A stretch of DNA of 64,000 nucleotides from Pseudomonadota bacterium (GTDB taxonomy: Bacteria; Myxococcota_A; Polyangia; GCA-2747355): NCBI GenBank assembly GCA_016711215.1, contig JADJTL010000005.1, positions 186,001 through 250,000 of the forward strand, in the 5' to 3' direction. A program made the translations under genes and the position numbers. The notes beneath the pieces are model-generated. The model saw only the letters and a list, made by a program, of their open reading frames with translations. It searched no databases and was not told the DNA's origin. Positions within the stretch are counted from its first letter, which is position 1; each line of letters starts with the position of its first letter. Shown here piece after piece: positions 40,422-49,228 of this stretch.

Positions 40422-41147
40422 TCAGGCGGCGGCGCTCTGCGCCTCCATCAGCGCGCGCCGCAGCAGCAGCGAGCGGCCGCGCGCGACCACGAGCCCGCGG
40501 CGCGCCATCGCCGAGAGCGCGCGTGAAACGCTCTCCCGCGAGGTACCCACCATGTTGGCAAGGTCCTGCTGGGTGGGGCGCCGGCGAATGAAGACCCCAT
40601 CGTCGCGCGGCTCACCCTGAGCCTCGCCCAGGTCGATCAGCGCACGCACCAGCCGCGCCCCGACATCATGCAAGGCCAACCCACCGATCAACGCATCGCT
40701 GCGCCGAGTGCGCTCAGCCATGTGTCGCACGAGGCGCAGCGCGGCGCGCGGACAGCGCTCGAGCGCCGCGATGAAGGCCGCCCGGTCGATCACCACCAGC
40801 AGCGTCTGTTCGATCGCCACCAGACTCGTCGGCACGGTGCCGTGCTCGAGCACGACCTCTTCGCCGAAGAAGTCGCCCGGTCCGAGGACCCGCAGCGTCA
40901 GCTCACGACCGGTCTCCCCAAAGAGCACGACCTTGGCGCGGCCCGCGGCGACGACGTAGAAACCCTCGGCGGGTTCGCCCTGACCGACGATCAGGCCACC
41001 GGCCCGAACACGCCGCGTCACGGAGCGGCCGGCCATCGTCCGTAGATCGTCGTCGCTGAGCTCCGAGAAAAGATCCACCCGTCTCAGGTGGTCGCAACCG
41101 GGGAGGCCGGTCCAGGTCCTGACTTCGTTCGGCAAGAGGCTCGACAT
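40422..41147 (-). CDS. Crp/Fnr-family transcriptional regulator
   Basis: 241 residues from ATG 41147, chosen for AGGAG nine bases upstream and because it removes a non-homologous 42-residue lead. It has a cyclic-nucleotide-binding-like beta-roll (about 20-145; GLIVGQGEPAEGFYVVAAGRAKV, GPGDFFGEEVVLEHG), a dimer helix, and a C-terminal winged HTH with TQQDLANMVGTSRESVSRALSAM. The motif GEEVVLEHGTVPTS replaces the cAMP-binding phosphate cassette, so the effector is unclear. No Cys cluster for an Fe-S centre is visible. It probably regulates itself and the neighbouring lipoprotein gene, judging from two related dyads. Confidence 0.9.
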   Translation of the reverse strand: MSSLLPNEVRTWTGLPGCDHLRRVDLFSELSDDDLRTMAGRSVTRRVRAGGLIVGQGEPAEGFYVVAAGRAKVVLFGETGRELTLRVLGPGDFFGEEVVLEHGTVPTSLVAIEQTLLVVIDRAAFIAALERCPRAALRLVRHMAERTRRSDALIGGLALHDVGARLVRALIDLGEAQGEPRDDGVFIRRRPTQQDLANMVGTSRESVSRALSAMARRGLVVARGRSLLLRRALMEAQSAAA

Positions 41148-41255
41148 GCTGGCGGCTCCTCTGGGCACGCGCCCCAGCGAAGGGACGCGGCGGGACGAAA
41201 AGCAAGCCAGATGCCATAAATCACCGGCGCGAATATACCTCACTGTTCCATAGGC

Positions 41256-41273
41256 TTTGATCGACATATCCAA
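41256..41273. promoter_or_regulatory. Imperfect dyad in the crp/fnr promoter
   Basis: TTTGAT-CGACAT-ATCCAA; the half sites match in five of six positions. It is centred about 40 bases upstream of the start expected from the minus-strand TATATT at 41237-41232, the position of a class II Crp/Fnr activator site. It resembles the dyad at 40358-40374, although the spacer length differs. Confidence 0.4.
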
Positions 41274-41437
41274 CCTATAACCTTAGGCTTTTGCTGTGAC
41301 CTATTCGCGACAGATCACGCCATGCTGTATCGCTATTGCCACAATCAGCCCAGGCTCGGGGCCAGCGCGGGCCACCGGCTCGATCCTGCAGGCTCCCACA
41401 GGCGCCCGCATGGCCTCCGCCCGGCGACGCCCCGCAC

Positions 41438-41473
41438 AACCATGGGCGCAACCATTGGCCAAACCATTAGGCT
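41438..41473. repeat. Three 12-bp degenerate direct repeats
   Basis: Units AACCATGGGCGC, AACCATTGGCCA and AACCATTAGGCT follow one another without gaps, about 120 bases before the signal-peptidase-like gene. The shared core is AACCAT. Function unknown. Confidence 0.7.
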
Positions 41474-41589
41474 GGGCGGCCGGGAGCTGTGCGGGTAGGA
41501 TGTAGCGACGCAGGGCCTCGCTACTGCCCCGCGCCCAGGCCACCGATCCGCGCGAGCACTGCCCATATGCACTGCCCAATGACCGCCCT

Positions 41590-42210
41590 ATGAGACGCCT
41601 TGGGCTTGCCCTCCTGACGCTCGTCCTCGTCGCCGCGGTGGCGAAGCTGGCGCTGATCGAGACGCCCCGCGTCGGTGGCACCGACATGGCACCGACGCTG
41701 CAGCCCGGAGACTGGCTGCTGGGCTGGCGCGTCGGGCGAGCTCCGCGCCGCGGCGACGTCGTGCTGCTCGCGCACCCCTTGACCGGGCGTCCCCTGCTGC
41801 GCCGGGTCGTCGGCCTGCCCGGTGACACCCTCGCGGTCGTGGGCGAGATCCCTCGCGTCGGAAGCACAGCCGCCCTGCAGCAGGCACTCGGCCCGGTCGC
41901 GCTGCAGGAGCTGGGCGCCGGCGGCCGCGCTCGGCGACCGCTCGACCTGCTGCTGCTGCGCGAGACCCTCGCGGGCGCTGGCTACCGGGTGCTGAAGGAT
42001 CCCGCCCGTCGCTCCAAGGACAGCGGCCCATTTCAGCTCGAGGCGAGCTACTTCGTCCTCGCGGACAATCGCAACCACGGGGCCGACAGCCGCGATTTCG
42101 GCCCGGTACCCGCCGCTGCCATCCGGGCCGTGATCACGCACCGACTGAGCGCCGGTCCCGGCTGTCTTGCACCGCAGGCGCCGCGCCCTGCCCTCGCAGC
42201 GCTGCAATAG
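41590..42210 (+). CDS. Signal peptidase I homologue lacking the Ser/Lys dyad
   Basis: A 206-residue S26-family protein with one N-terminal membrane segment (LALLTLVLVAAVAKLALI). The fold motifs are clear: GTDMAPTLQPGDWLL (box B), RRVVGLPGDTL (box D) and LADNRNHGADSRDFGPV (box E). The nucleophilic Ser of the usual SMxPTL is Asp32, and the general-base Lys of the usual KRVVGLPGD is Arg71. It should therefore not cleave signal peptides by the known mechanism. It may be a pseudoenzyme that binds precursors. Its neighbour, 12 bases downstream (101 bases to the preferred start), is the signal-peptide peptidase SppA with intact catalytic residues. Confidence 0.85.
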   Translation: MRRLGLALLTLVLVAAVAKLALIETPRVGGTDMAPTLQPGDWLLGWRVGRAPRRGDVVLLAHPLTGRPLLRRVVGLPGDTLAVVGEIPRVGSTAALQQALGPVALQELGAGGRARRPLDLLLLRETLAGAGYRVLKDPARRSKDSGPFQLEASYFVLADNRNHGADSRDFGPVPAAAIRAVITHRLSAGPGCLAPQAPRPALAALQ

Positions 42211-42311
42211 GTCCACGCCCCATGCGCCACCGCTCGCATCACCCTTCGAAGCCCCCGCTCGCGCCTGCCGATCGCGAGCAGCCCCGGTCGCCGCGGGCGC
42301 CGCGGGCGTCG

Positions 42312-44867
42312 ATGCGTCGCCGCGCGGCCCTGCTCGCCTTGCTGGCGCCCCTCGTCGCCCCGGCCACCGCCGCGGCTCAAAGCAGCCAGCCGCTGCGCCC
42401 GCTCGGCGGCGAGGCGCCCACTGCGGGCATCCGCCTGCACACGCCGACCCCCGTCGGCACGGGCGACGCCTCGGCGATCGAGATCAACCCCGCGGCGCTC
42501 GCCCAGCTCGAGGCTGGCAGCCTCGTGCTGCAGCATACGGAGCTGCGCAGCACCAGCCGCCTGCAGGGGGAGGGCGACGCGCTCTTCGCGGCGAGCCCGG
42601 TGCCCTATTTGCCCTCCCTCGTGCTTGGCGGCGGCCTGCAGTGGCTGCGCCCGGCCACCGCGATCGGCTACGCCGACAGCGTCAAGCTCAGCCTCGGCGC
42701 GAGTTGGACGCCGGACCCGGCGCTTGCCCTCGGGGCGGTGTGGACGCACTTCTGGTCCAATGATGACCCCGCGCTCGACCGGCTGAGCAGCGTCGACGTC
42801 GGCCTGCTCGTCCGGCCGGCGCCGTGGCTGGCGCTTGGCCTCGCGGTCCGCGATCTGACGACGCCCGTGCTGGCAGGCCTCCCGCTGCAGCGCAGCTACG
42901 ACCTCGAGCTGGCCTGGCGCCCGCTGGGGAATCGCCGCCTGGAGCTCGGCGCGGGGGTCGTGGCCGGCGAGCGGCGCGGCGATCTCGACCCCTCCCTGCG
43001 CGTGGTCGCCGAGCCTTGGCCTGGGCTTCAGCTCTTCGCTCAGGCGCAGCTCGTGACCCGCGACTTTTACCGCAACGGCGATCGCGTCTCGGACCTGCGC
43101 GGCAACGTCGGCCTGCAGCTCGCCCTCGAGCGCGCACGCGCCGCGATCTCGACGGTCGTCGGGCGCTCACTGGCCGCGGGCGCGGGCCCACTCGGCGAGC
43201 ATCCGGGCACGCGCTCCGCCTACCAGGGGGTCAGCGTCTCCCTGGCCCTCGACGGCGCGCGCCGGGCGCCGCTGGTCCAGCCCTCGCCGCGCTTGGTGCA
43301 ACTCGAGCTCAGTGGCAAGCTGACTCAGCGGCGGCTGATCAGGCTAGTGCAAGCGCTGCGCGCCCTCGAGCGCCGCGCGGACGTGCGCGGCCTGCTGCTG
43401 CGCATCGGCGCCCTCGACGCCGGTTGGGCCCAGGCGCAGGAGCTTCGCGCCTGGATTCATCGCCTGCGCCGCGCGGGAAAGCGCGTGCTGGCCTATCTCG
43501 AGGCGCCCGCCACCCAGCATTACTACGTGGCCGCGGCGGCGGACCGCCTGCTGATCGACGACGCCGGTGGCGTACGCCTGCAGGGCCTGGGCGAGACGCA
43601 TTTCTACCTGCGCGGCCTCTTCGACCACATCGGGGTGCAGCCGCAGTTCGTGCGCATCGCCGAGTACAAGACGGCGCCCGAGGGGCTGACCCGCAGGGGG
43701 CCCTCGGCGCCCGCGCGCGCGATGACGACGGCGCGGCTCGACGACGTCTTCGAGCAGCTCGTGCAGGACCTCGCGCGCGACCGGCGCCTGCCGCCCGCGA
43801 GGGTCCGCGCCCTGATCGATCACGGCCCCTTCACCGCCCTTCAGGCCCAACGCGCCGGGCTGATCGACGAGGTCCTGGCACCGGCCGAGCTGCGGCGCCG
43901 GGTGCAACGCAACACCCGGGCCGAGCTGGTACCGCTGGCGGTCGTCGCGCGCGGGCGCGATCGCTGGCCCGGCGGCCCAGCGATCGCCGTCGTCGTCATC
44001 GACGGCGACATCATCGACGGGCATAGCCGCACGGTACCGCTGCTGGGCCGTGAGCTCGTCGGCGACGAGACGGTCGTCGCGGCGCTCGAGGCCGCGCGGC
44101 TCGACGCGAAGATCCGCGCCGTCGTCCTGCGCATCGACAGTCCGGGTGGATCGGCCCTGGCCAGCCACCATCTCTGGGCGGCCGTACGCGCCCTGCGCCG
44201 GGTCAAACCGGTGGTCGTCTCGCTGGCCAATATCGCGGCCTCGGGCGGGTACTACGCGGCCTGCGCCGGCGATCGGATCTTCGCCCAGCCCGCAGCGATC
44301 ACGGGATCGATCGGGATCTTCACCGGCAAGGTCAACGTCGGCGGCCTCCTGCGCCGCCTGGGTATCGGCCACGCCACCAGCTTGCGCGGGGCACGGGCCG
44401 GCCTCGACTCCCCCGTAACGCCCTATAGCGCCGAGGAGGAGCGCTTCATCCTCCAGCAGCTACAGCACTTCTATCGCCAGTTCCTCGGCGCGGTAGCCGC
44501 CGGCAGAGGCCTGACCCAGGACGCCGTCCACGCCGTCGCCCGAGGGCGCATCTGGACCGGTGCGCAGGCGCAAAGGCAGCACCTCGTCGACGCGGTGGGC
44601 GGCCTGCAAGAGGCGCTCGTCGAAGCCCAGCGCCGCGCCGGCCTGGCCGACGACGCCGCGTTCGAGCTGGTCGTTCTGCCCAAGCGCGACGCCGGGCTGC
44701 TGGCGCGGGCCGGGCGCCTGCTGACGCCGGACCAGCCCAGCGACGCCAGCACGCTGCTACCGCAAGTGCTCAGCGCCGCCCTCGCCGACCTGCCCCTGCC
44801 GCTCTGGTACGCCCGCTCGGGCCAGGCCCTGGCCCGCCTACCCTACGAGCTGGTCAGCACGCCCTAA
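42312..44867 (+). CDS. sppA: SppA-type signal peptide peptidase with N-terminal barrel-like extension
   Basis: About 851 residues from ATG 42312, which starts a clean signal peptide (RRAALLALLAPLVAPATAAAQ); ATG 42222, 12 bases after the previous gene, would add 30 basic residues. The first about 330 residues alternate polar and hydrophobic strands (GLQWLRPATAIGYADSVKLS and similar) like an outer-membrane beta-barrel. The rest is a tandem S49 peptidase with catalytic Lys453 (EYKTAPEG) and Ser644 (AASGGYY). SppA degrades cleaved signal peptides or, in some bacteria, envelope peptides. The barrel-like extension is not part of the E. coli protein. Confidence 0.88.
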   Translation: MRRRAALLALLAPLVAPATAAAQSSQPLRPLGGEAPTAGIRLHTPTPVGTGDASAIEINPAALAQLEAGSLVLQHTELRSTSRLQGEGDALFAASPVPYLPSLVLGGGLQWLRPATAIGYADSVKLSLGASWTPDPALALGAVWTHFWSNDDPALDRLSSVDVGLLVRPAPWLALGLAVRDLTTPVLAGLPLQRSYDLELAWRPLGNRRLELGAGVVAGERRGDLDPSLRVVAEPWPGLQLFAQAQLVTRDFYRNGDRVSDLRGNVGLQLALERARAAISTVVGRSLAAGAGPLGEHPGTRSAYQGVSVSLALDGARRAPLVQPSPRLVQLELSGKLTQRRLIRLVQALRALERRADVRGLLLRIGALDAGWAQAQELRAWIHRLRRAGKRVLAYLEAPATQHYYVAAAADRLLIDDAGGVRLQGLGETHFYLRGLFDHIGVQPQFVRIAEYKTAPEGLTRRGPSAPARAMTTARLDDVFEQLVQDLARDRRLPPARVRALIDHGPFTALQAQRAGLIDEVLAPAELRRRVQRNTRAELVPLAVVARGRDRWPGGPAIAVVVIDGDIIDGHSRTVPLLGRELVGDETVVAALEAARLDAKIRAVVLRIDSPGGSALASHHLWAAVRALRRVKPVVVSLANIAASGGYYAACAGDRIFAQPAAITGSIGIFTGKVNVGGLLRRLGIGHATSLRGARAGLDSPVTPYSAEEERFILQQLQHFYRQFLGAVAAGRGLTQDAVHAVARGRIWTGAQAQRQHLVDAVGGLQEALVEAQRRAGLADDAAFELVVLPKRDAGLLARAGRLLTPDQPSDASTLLPQVLSAALADLPLPLWYARSGQALARLPYELVSTP

Positions 44868-44965
44868 CGGCCCGTTGATCGATCGCGGACCGAGCGAGGC
44901 ATGGAGCGGCGGACCGAGGGCGCGCAGGCCACCACGCCTAGGCCCACGCTCAGACCCACGGGCGC

Positions 44966-46510
44966 TCACTCCCACTCGATGGTCGCCGGTGGCTTGGAGG
45001 AGATGTCGTAGACGACGCGGTTGATTCCGCGGACCTCGTTGATCACGCGATTGCTGATCGTCGCCAGCAGCTCATGCGGCAGGCGCGACCAGTCCGCCGT
45101 CATGCCGTCGGTCGAGTGCACGGCCCGCACCGCGAGGACCGCCTCGTAGGTCCGACTGTCCCCCATCACCCCAACGGTCTGGATCGGCAGCAGCACGCCG
45201 AAGGCCTGCCAGATGCTGTCGTAGAGGCCAGCCGCCCGCACCTCTTCTTCGATGATCGCGTCGGCCCGCCGGAGCAGGTCGAGGCGCTGCTCGGTCACCT
45301 CCCCGATCATCCGGACCGCCAGGCCCGGTCCCGGGAAGGGCTGACGCCAAAGCAGCTGATGCGGCAGCGCCAGATCCTCGCCCAGGCGCCGCACCTCGTC
45401 CTTGAAGAGCTCGCGTAGCGGTTCGATCAGCTTGAGCTGCATCCGCTCGGGCAAACCGCCCACGTTATGGTGCGTCTTGATCGTCGCCGAGGGCCCCTTG
45501 AAGGACACGCTCTCGATCACATCGGGATAGAGCGTGCCCTGCACCAGGAAGCCGGCCGCTGGCGAGAGCTTGCGCGCCTCCTCCTCGAACACTGCGACGA
45601 ACTCGTTGCCGATCAGCACCCGCTTGCGTTCGGGGTCGGTGATCCCTTCCAGGCGGCGCAGGAAGCGCTCGCGGGCCGGCACGACCACCAGCGGGAGCTG
45701 CAGCTCATCGCGAAAAACGCGCTCGACCTGCTGCGCCTCGCCCGCCCGGAGCAGGCCATTGTCGACGAAGATGCAGGTCAGCCTGTCGCCGATCGCGCGA
45801 CTGACGAGGGCCGCCGCTACCGAGGAATCCACGCCGCCGGAGAGGCCGCAGATCACGCGCGCCGCGGACCCGGTTCGCTCTCGGATCGCTGCCACCTGCG
45901 TCTCGACGAACGAGGCCATCGTCCATTGCGCCTGACAGCCGCAGACCTCATGGACGAAGTTGGCGAGGATCGCCTCGCCGCGCGGCGTATGCGCCACCTC
46001 GGGATGGAACTGCACGCCGTAGACCCGGCGCTCGGGGTTCCAGGCCGCCGCCACCGGCGCGTTCTCGCTCGAGGCCGCGACGCTGAAGCCGGCAGGGAGC
46101 GCCTCGACCCGATCGCCGTGGCTCATCCAAACACTCACCTCGTCGGCGGGGTCGAAGCCGCGCCAGAGCGGACAGCTCGTGTCGATGATCTGCACCACAG
46201 CCCGCCCGTATTCGCGCTTCTGGCCCGGCGTGATCGTGCCGCCACAGAGCTTGCCGAGCAGCTGCATCCCGTAGCAAATGCCGAGCACCGGCACGCCGAG
46301 CTCGAGCACCTCGGCGCTGATCTGTGGCGCCCCGGGCTCGTAGCAGCTCGCCGGCCCCCCGGAGAGGATCAGACCGTCGGGGCGCAGCTCGCGCAGCAAG
46401 GCGAGATCGACGCTGCAGGGGTGAATCTCGCTGTAGACGTGCAGCTCGCGAATGCGGCGCGCGATCAGCTGCGTGTACTGCGACCCGAAATCAATGACGA
46501 CAATTCCCAT
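44966..46510 (-). CDS. guaA: GMP synthase (glutamine-hydrolysing)
   Basis: Converts XMP to GMP with glutamine and ATP. 514 residues, normal length. The N-terminal class I amidotransferase has Cys79 in GICYGMQ and the His/Glu pair in QFHPEVAHT. The ATP-pyrophosphatase domain has the SGGVDSS P-loop. The C-terminal dimerisation domain ends PPATIEWE, as in nearly all GuaA. It lies five bases downstream of guaB in the same operon. Confidence 0.98.
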   Translation of the reverse strand: MGIVVIDFGSQYTQLIARRIRELHVYSEIHPCSVDLALLRELRPDGLILSGGPASCYEPGAPQISAEVLELGVPVLGICYGMQLLGKLCGGTITPGQKREYGRAVVQIIDTSCPLWRGFDPADEVSVWMSHGDRVEALPAGFSVAASSENAPVAAAWNPERRVYGVQFHPEVAHTPRGEAILANFVHEVCGCQAQWTMASFVETQVAAIRERTGSAARVICGLSGGVDSSVAAALVSRAIGDRLTCIFVDNGLLRAGEAQQVERVFRDELQLPLVVVPARERFLRRLEGITDPERKRVLIGNEFVAVFEEEARKLSPAAGFLVQGTLYPDVIESVSFKGPSATIKTHHNVGGLPERMQLKLIEPLRELFKDEVRRLGEDLALPHQLLWRQPFPGPGLAVRMIGEVTEQRLDLLRRADAIIEEEVRAAGLYDSIWQAFGVLLPIQTVGVMGDSRTYEAVLAVRAVHSTDGMTADWSRLPHELLATISNRVINEVRGINRVVYDISSKPPATIEWE

Positions 46511-46515
46511 ATCGG

Positions 46516-47976
46516 CTATTCCACGCGGTAGTTGGGCGCTTCTTTGACGATGATCACGTCGTGCACGTGGCTCTCGCGGTGCCCGGCCGCGGTCATCCGC
46601 ACGAAGCGCGCCTTCGCGCGTAGGTCCTCGAGCGTGGCCGCACCGATATAGCCCATCGCGGAGCTCAGCCCCCCGATCAGCTGGAAGACGGTGTCCGCCA
46701 GCGCGCCGCGGTGCGGCACGCGGCCCTCGATGCCCTCAGGCACCAGCTTGGACTCCTCGACGTTCATCTGGAAATAGCGATCCCGGCTGCCCTCGCGCAT
46801 CGCGCCGAGGCTGCCCATGCCGCGGTAGGCCTTGTAGCTGCGGCCCTGGTAGAGCACCAACTCGCCGGGCGCCTCGTCGGTGCCGGCGAAGAGGCTGCCC
46901 ACCATCACGGCATGCGCCCCCGCCGCCAGCGCCTTCGACACGTCGCCCGAGTACTTGATGCCGCCGTCGGCGATCAGCCGCACGCCCAGGCGCTCGGCAG
47001 CCTCAGCGCACTCGAAGAGCGCGCTGATCTGCGGCATGCCGACCCCGGTGACCACGCGCGTCGTGCAGATCGATCCGGGTCCGATCCCGACCTTGATCAC
47101 GTCCGCCCCAGCCGCCGCCAAGGCGACGCAGGCGTCGGCCGTGGCCACGTTGCCAGCGACGATCACCAGCTCGGGGTGCTGGCTGCGCACCAGGGCCACG
47201 GTATCGAGCACCCGCTGCGAGTGGCCATGCGCGGTATCGACCACGATCACATCGCAGTCGGCCTCGACCAGCCGCGCCACGCGCTCGTCGCGATCGGAAC
47301 CGACCCCGACCGCGGCGCCGACGCGCAGGCGGCCGCGCGGATCCTTCACCGCGCGCGGGTGGCGCTCCGCCTTCTCCAGATCCTTGATCGTGATCAGCCC
47401 GCGCAGATAGCCCTGCTCATCGACCACCAGCAGCTTCTCGATCCGGTTGCGGTGCAGGAGGTCTTGCGCCTGCTCGAGCGCGACGCCCTCGGGCGCCACC
47501 ACGAGCTTACGCGTCATCACGTCCCCGACGCGCTGATCGAGATTGCGCTCGAAGCGCACATCGCGGTTCGTCACGATGCCGACCGGCTTGCCGTCCTTGA
47601 CCACGGGCAGCCCTGAGAAGCTATTCGTGCGCATCAGGGCGATCGCTTCGCCCAGCCGCTGATCGGGATCGATCGTCAGCGGGTCGACCACCATCCCGGT
47701 CTCCGCCTTCTTCACGCGAAGCACCTCGCGCGCCTGTTCGACGGGCGAGAGGTTGCGGTGGATCATGCCAATGCCGCCCTCGCGGGCCATGCAGATCGCG
47801 GTCGCGGACTCGGTCACCGAGTCCATCGCCGCCGACACCAGCGGGATGTTGAGCGTGATCCCGCGAGCCAACTCGGTGCGGAGATCCACCTCGGAAGGCA
47901 GCACCGTGCTGTGACCCGGCACCAGGAGCACATCGTCGAAGGTCAGGGAAAGGGGTATCTGCGTCTCCAGCGTCAT
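46516..47976 (-). CDS. guaB: Inosine-5'-monophosphate dehydrogenase
   Basis: NAD-dependent oxidation of IMP to XMP, the first committed step of GMP synthesis. 486 residues. The (beta/alpha)8 barrel is interrupted by two CBS domains (about 95-215; FSGLPVVKDGKPVGIVTNRD and IEKLLVVDEQGYLRGLITIKD). The catalytic Cys is in GPGSICTTRVVTGVG, and the flap includes YRGMGSLGAM. ATG 47976 overlaps the stop of the upstream MshEN gene by four bases (ATGA), so guaB translation is coupled to it. Confidence 0.98.
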   Translation of the reverse strand: MTLETQIPLSLTFDDVLLVPGHSTVLPSEVDLRTELARGITLNIPLVSAAMDSVTESATAICMAREGGIGMIHRNLSPVEQAREVLRVKKAETGMVVDPLTIDPDQRLGEAIALMRTNSFSGLPVVKDGKPVGIVTNRDVRFERNLDQRVGDVMTRKLVVAPEGVALEQAQDLLHRNRIEKLLVVDEQGYLRGLITIKDLEKAERHPRAVKDPRGRLRVGAAVGVGSDRDERVARLVEADCDVIVVDTAHGHSQRVLDTVALVRSQHPELVIVAGNVATADACVALAAAGADVIKVGIGPGSICTTRVVTGVGMPQISALFECAEAAERLGVRLIADGGIKYSGDVSKALAAGAHAVMVGSLFAGTDEAPGELVLYQGRSYKAYRGMGSLGAMREGSRDRYFQMNVEESKLVPEGIEGRVPHRGALADTVFQLIGGLSSAMGYIGAATLEDLRAKARFVRMTAAGHRESHVHDVIIVKEAPNYRVE

Positions 47977-49190
47977 CGCTCGTGCGCTCCCGAAGGTTTG
48001 GGGTGAGGCGAGCCATCGCGCGGGTCGGAGGCCACCGTCGCCGCCGCCCGAGAGCGACTCTCCGCCCGTTGCGTCACGCGCGCAAGCCCTTCAATCAACG
48101 CGGCGTCGACCGTGGCCACGCGCAACGCCGCGAAGATCTGCGCCGCCGGGATCCCCTCGCCGCCCAGGACCAAGAAGCGCGTGACCGCCTCGATCGCGCC
48201 CTCCACGGTCGGCAGCGGACGATCGCCGCCGGCCAGCGCCGCTTCCCGCGCCAGCGCCTGGCGCCCGAGCGCCCGCAAGACCGGCCCGAGGCCACCGGTC
48301 CCCGCATGCTCGGCGGCGAAGCACTCAGCCACCTGCGGCAGGTCGCGCGCGCCGAGCTCCTGACGCAGCGTGATGTCCAGCCCGAAGAGATGCGCGGCGA
48401 GCCCCGCCCGGGCCACCAGCGCGGGCTCGCCACCGAGCTCGCGCAGCAGGGCGCGCGTCAGCCGAGCGAGCTCCCGCGAGCGGGCTCGCTGCGGATCGAC
48501 GCGCTCCTCGAGCATCGCCACCAGCACCCCGACCGCCTCGAGCGCGTCCTCGAGCAAGGGCCCCGCAGCCGCGTCCGGCGGCGGCGGAGGCCGGCGCTGT
48601 CCCGCGCGCTCACGCGAAGCGGCCACGGCGCGGGCCGCAGCGCCGCCGACGCCCGGCGCGCGGACCGCGCCCTCTGCCTCGGTCTGCGGCGCGCCGTCGC
48701 GCCAGCGCGTCGCCGGCGACACCACCGGACGCGCGGGCGGCGCCGGTTCCGCCGCGTAGCACGCCGTGACCGCGCGCTGCAGCAGCGAGCAGCGCGCCAC
48801 CAGCAGGCGCAGCTCCGCCGCGTCGGCCGCACGACGCAGCTGCTCGCAGACGCTCGCTTCGGTCGGATCGCCGAGCGCCACGGTCAAGATCCGGCGCTGC
48901 TCATCGAAGGCCAGCGGCAGCGCGAGACAGGCTCGCGCCAAGGTCTCGGGGATCCGCTCGCGCAGGGGCGGCGCGAGCCGCGCGTGCAAGAGCCGCTCGT
49001 CGCTGGCGCGCGGCCACCCCAGCCGCTGGCTCAGCGCGCTGATCAGCTCGCCCTCCTCGATCACGCCCGCGCTCAGCAGCGCGACCACCGCAGGCTCGCC
49101 CGCTTGGGCCGCCCGCGAACGGGCCGCCGTGAGGGCTGCGGGCGTGATCCTACCCTCGGCTACCAAGAGCTCGAGCAAGGTCTGGGTCAA
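47973..49190 (-). CDS. MshEN (GspE N-terminal) domain protein of unknown function
   Basis: 405 residues, no membrane segment. Residues about 3-150 match the type II secretion/pilus ATPase N-terminal MshEN fold: LLELLVAEGRITPAALTAA and LLSAGVIEEGELISALSQRLG, both with the Leu-rich pattern that in MshE binds cyclic di-GMP. No ATPase domain follows. Instead there is a Pro/Arg-rich linker (about 150-220) and a helical C-terminal region of unknown type. It is translationally coupled to guaB (ATGA) and lies 38 bases after glnD. A role sensing c-di-GMP and influencing guanine nucleotide synthesis is attractive but speculative. Confidence 0.72.
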   Translation of the reverse strand: MTQTLLELLVAEGRITPAALTAARSRAAQAGEPAVVALLSAGVIEEGELISALSQRLGWPRASDERLLHARLAPPLRERIPETLARACLALPLAFDEQRRILTVALGDPTEASVCEQLRRAADAAELRLLVARCSLLQRAVTACYAAEPAPPARPVVSPATRWRDGAPQTEAEGAVRAPGVGGAAARAVAASRERAGQRRPPPPPDAAAGPLLEDALEAVGVLVAMLEERVDPQRARSRELARLTRALLRELGGEPALVARAGLAAHLFGLDITLRQELGARDLPQVAECFAAEHAGTGGLGPVLRALGRQALAREAALAGGDRPLPTVEGAIEAVTRFLVLGGEGIPAAQIFAALRVATVDAALIEGLARVTQRAESRSRAAATVASDPRDGSPHPKPSGAHER

Positions 49191-49228
49191 GACAACCTGC
49201 CTCGCGTGTGTGGGGGCACCCGGCGCAC

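Larger units (their letters stand above)
41148..41589. other. 442-base divergent intergenic region
   Basis: Between the Crp/Fnr gene (-) and the signal-peptidase-like gene (+). It holds an AT-rich promoter patch at 41220-41290 with TATATT (41237-41232, minus), an imperfect dyad TTTGAT-CGACAT-ATCCAA (41256-41273), and three 12-bp AACCAT-type repeats (41438-41473). No ORF or RNA gene is convincing. Confidence 0.6.

Noticed and set aside
41290..41320. CRP-type TGTGA...TCAC site
   Set aside because: The half sites are 15 bases apart instead of six, so it does not fit the consensus.
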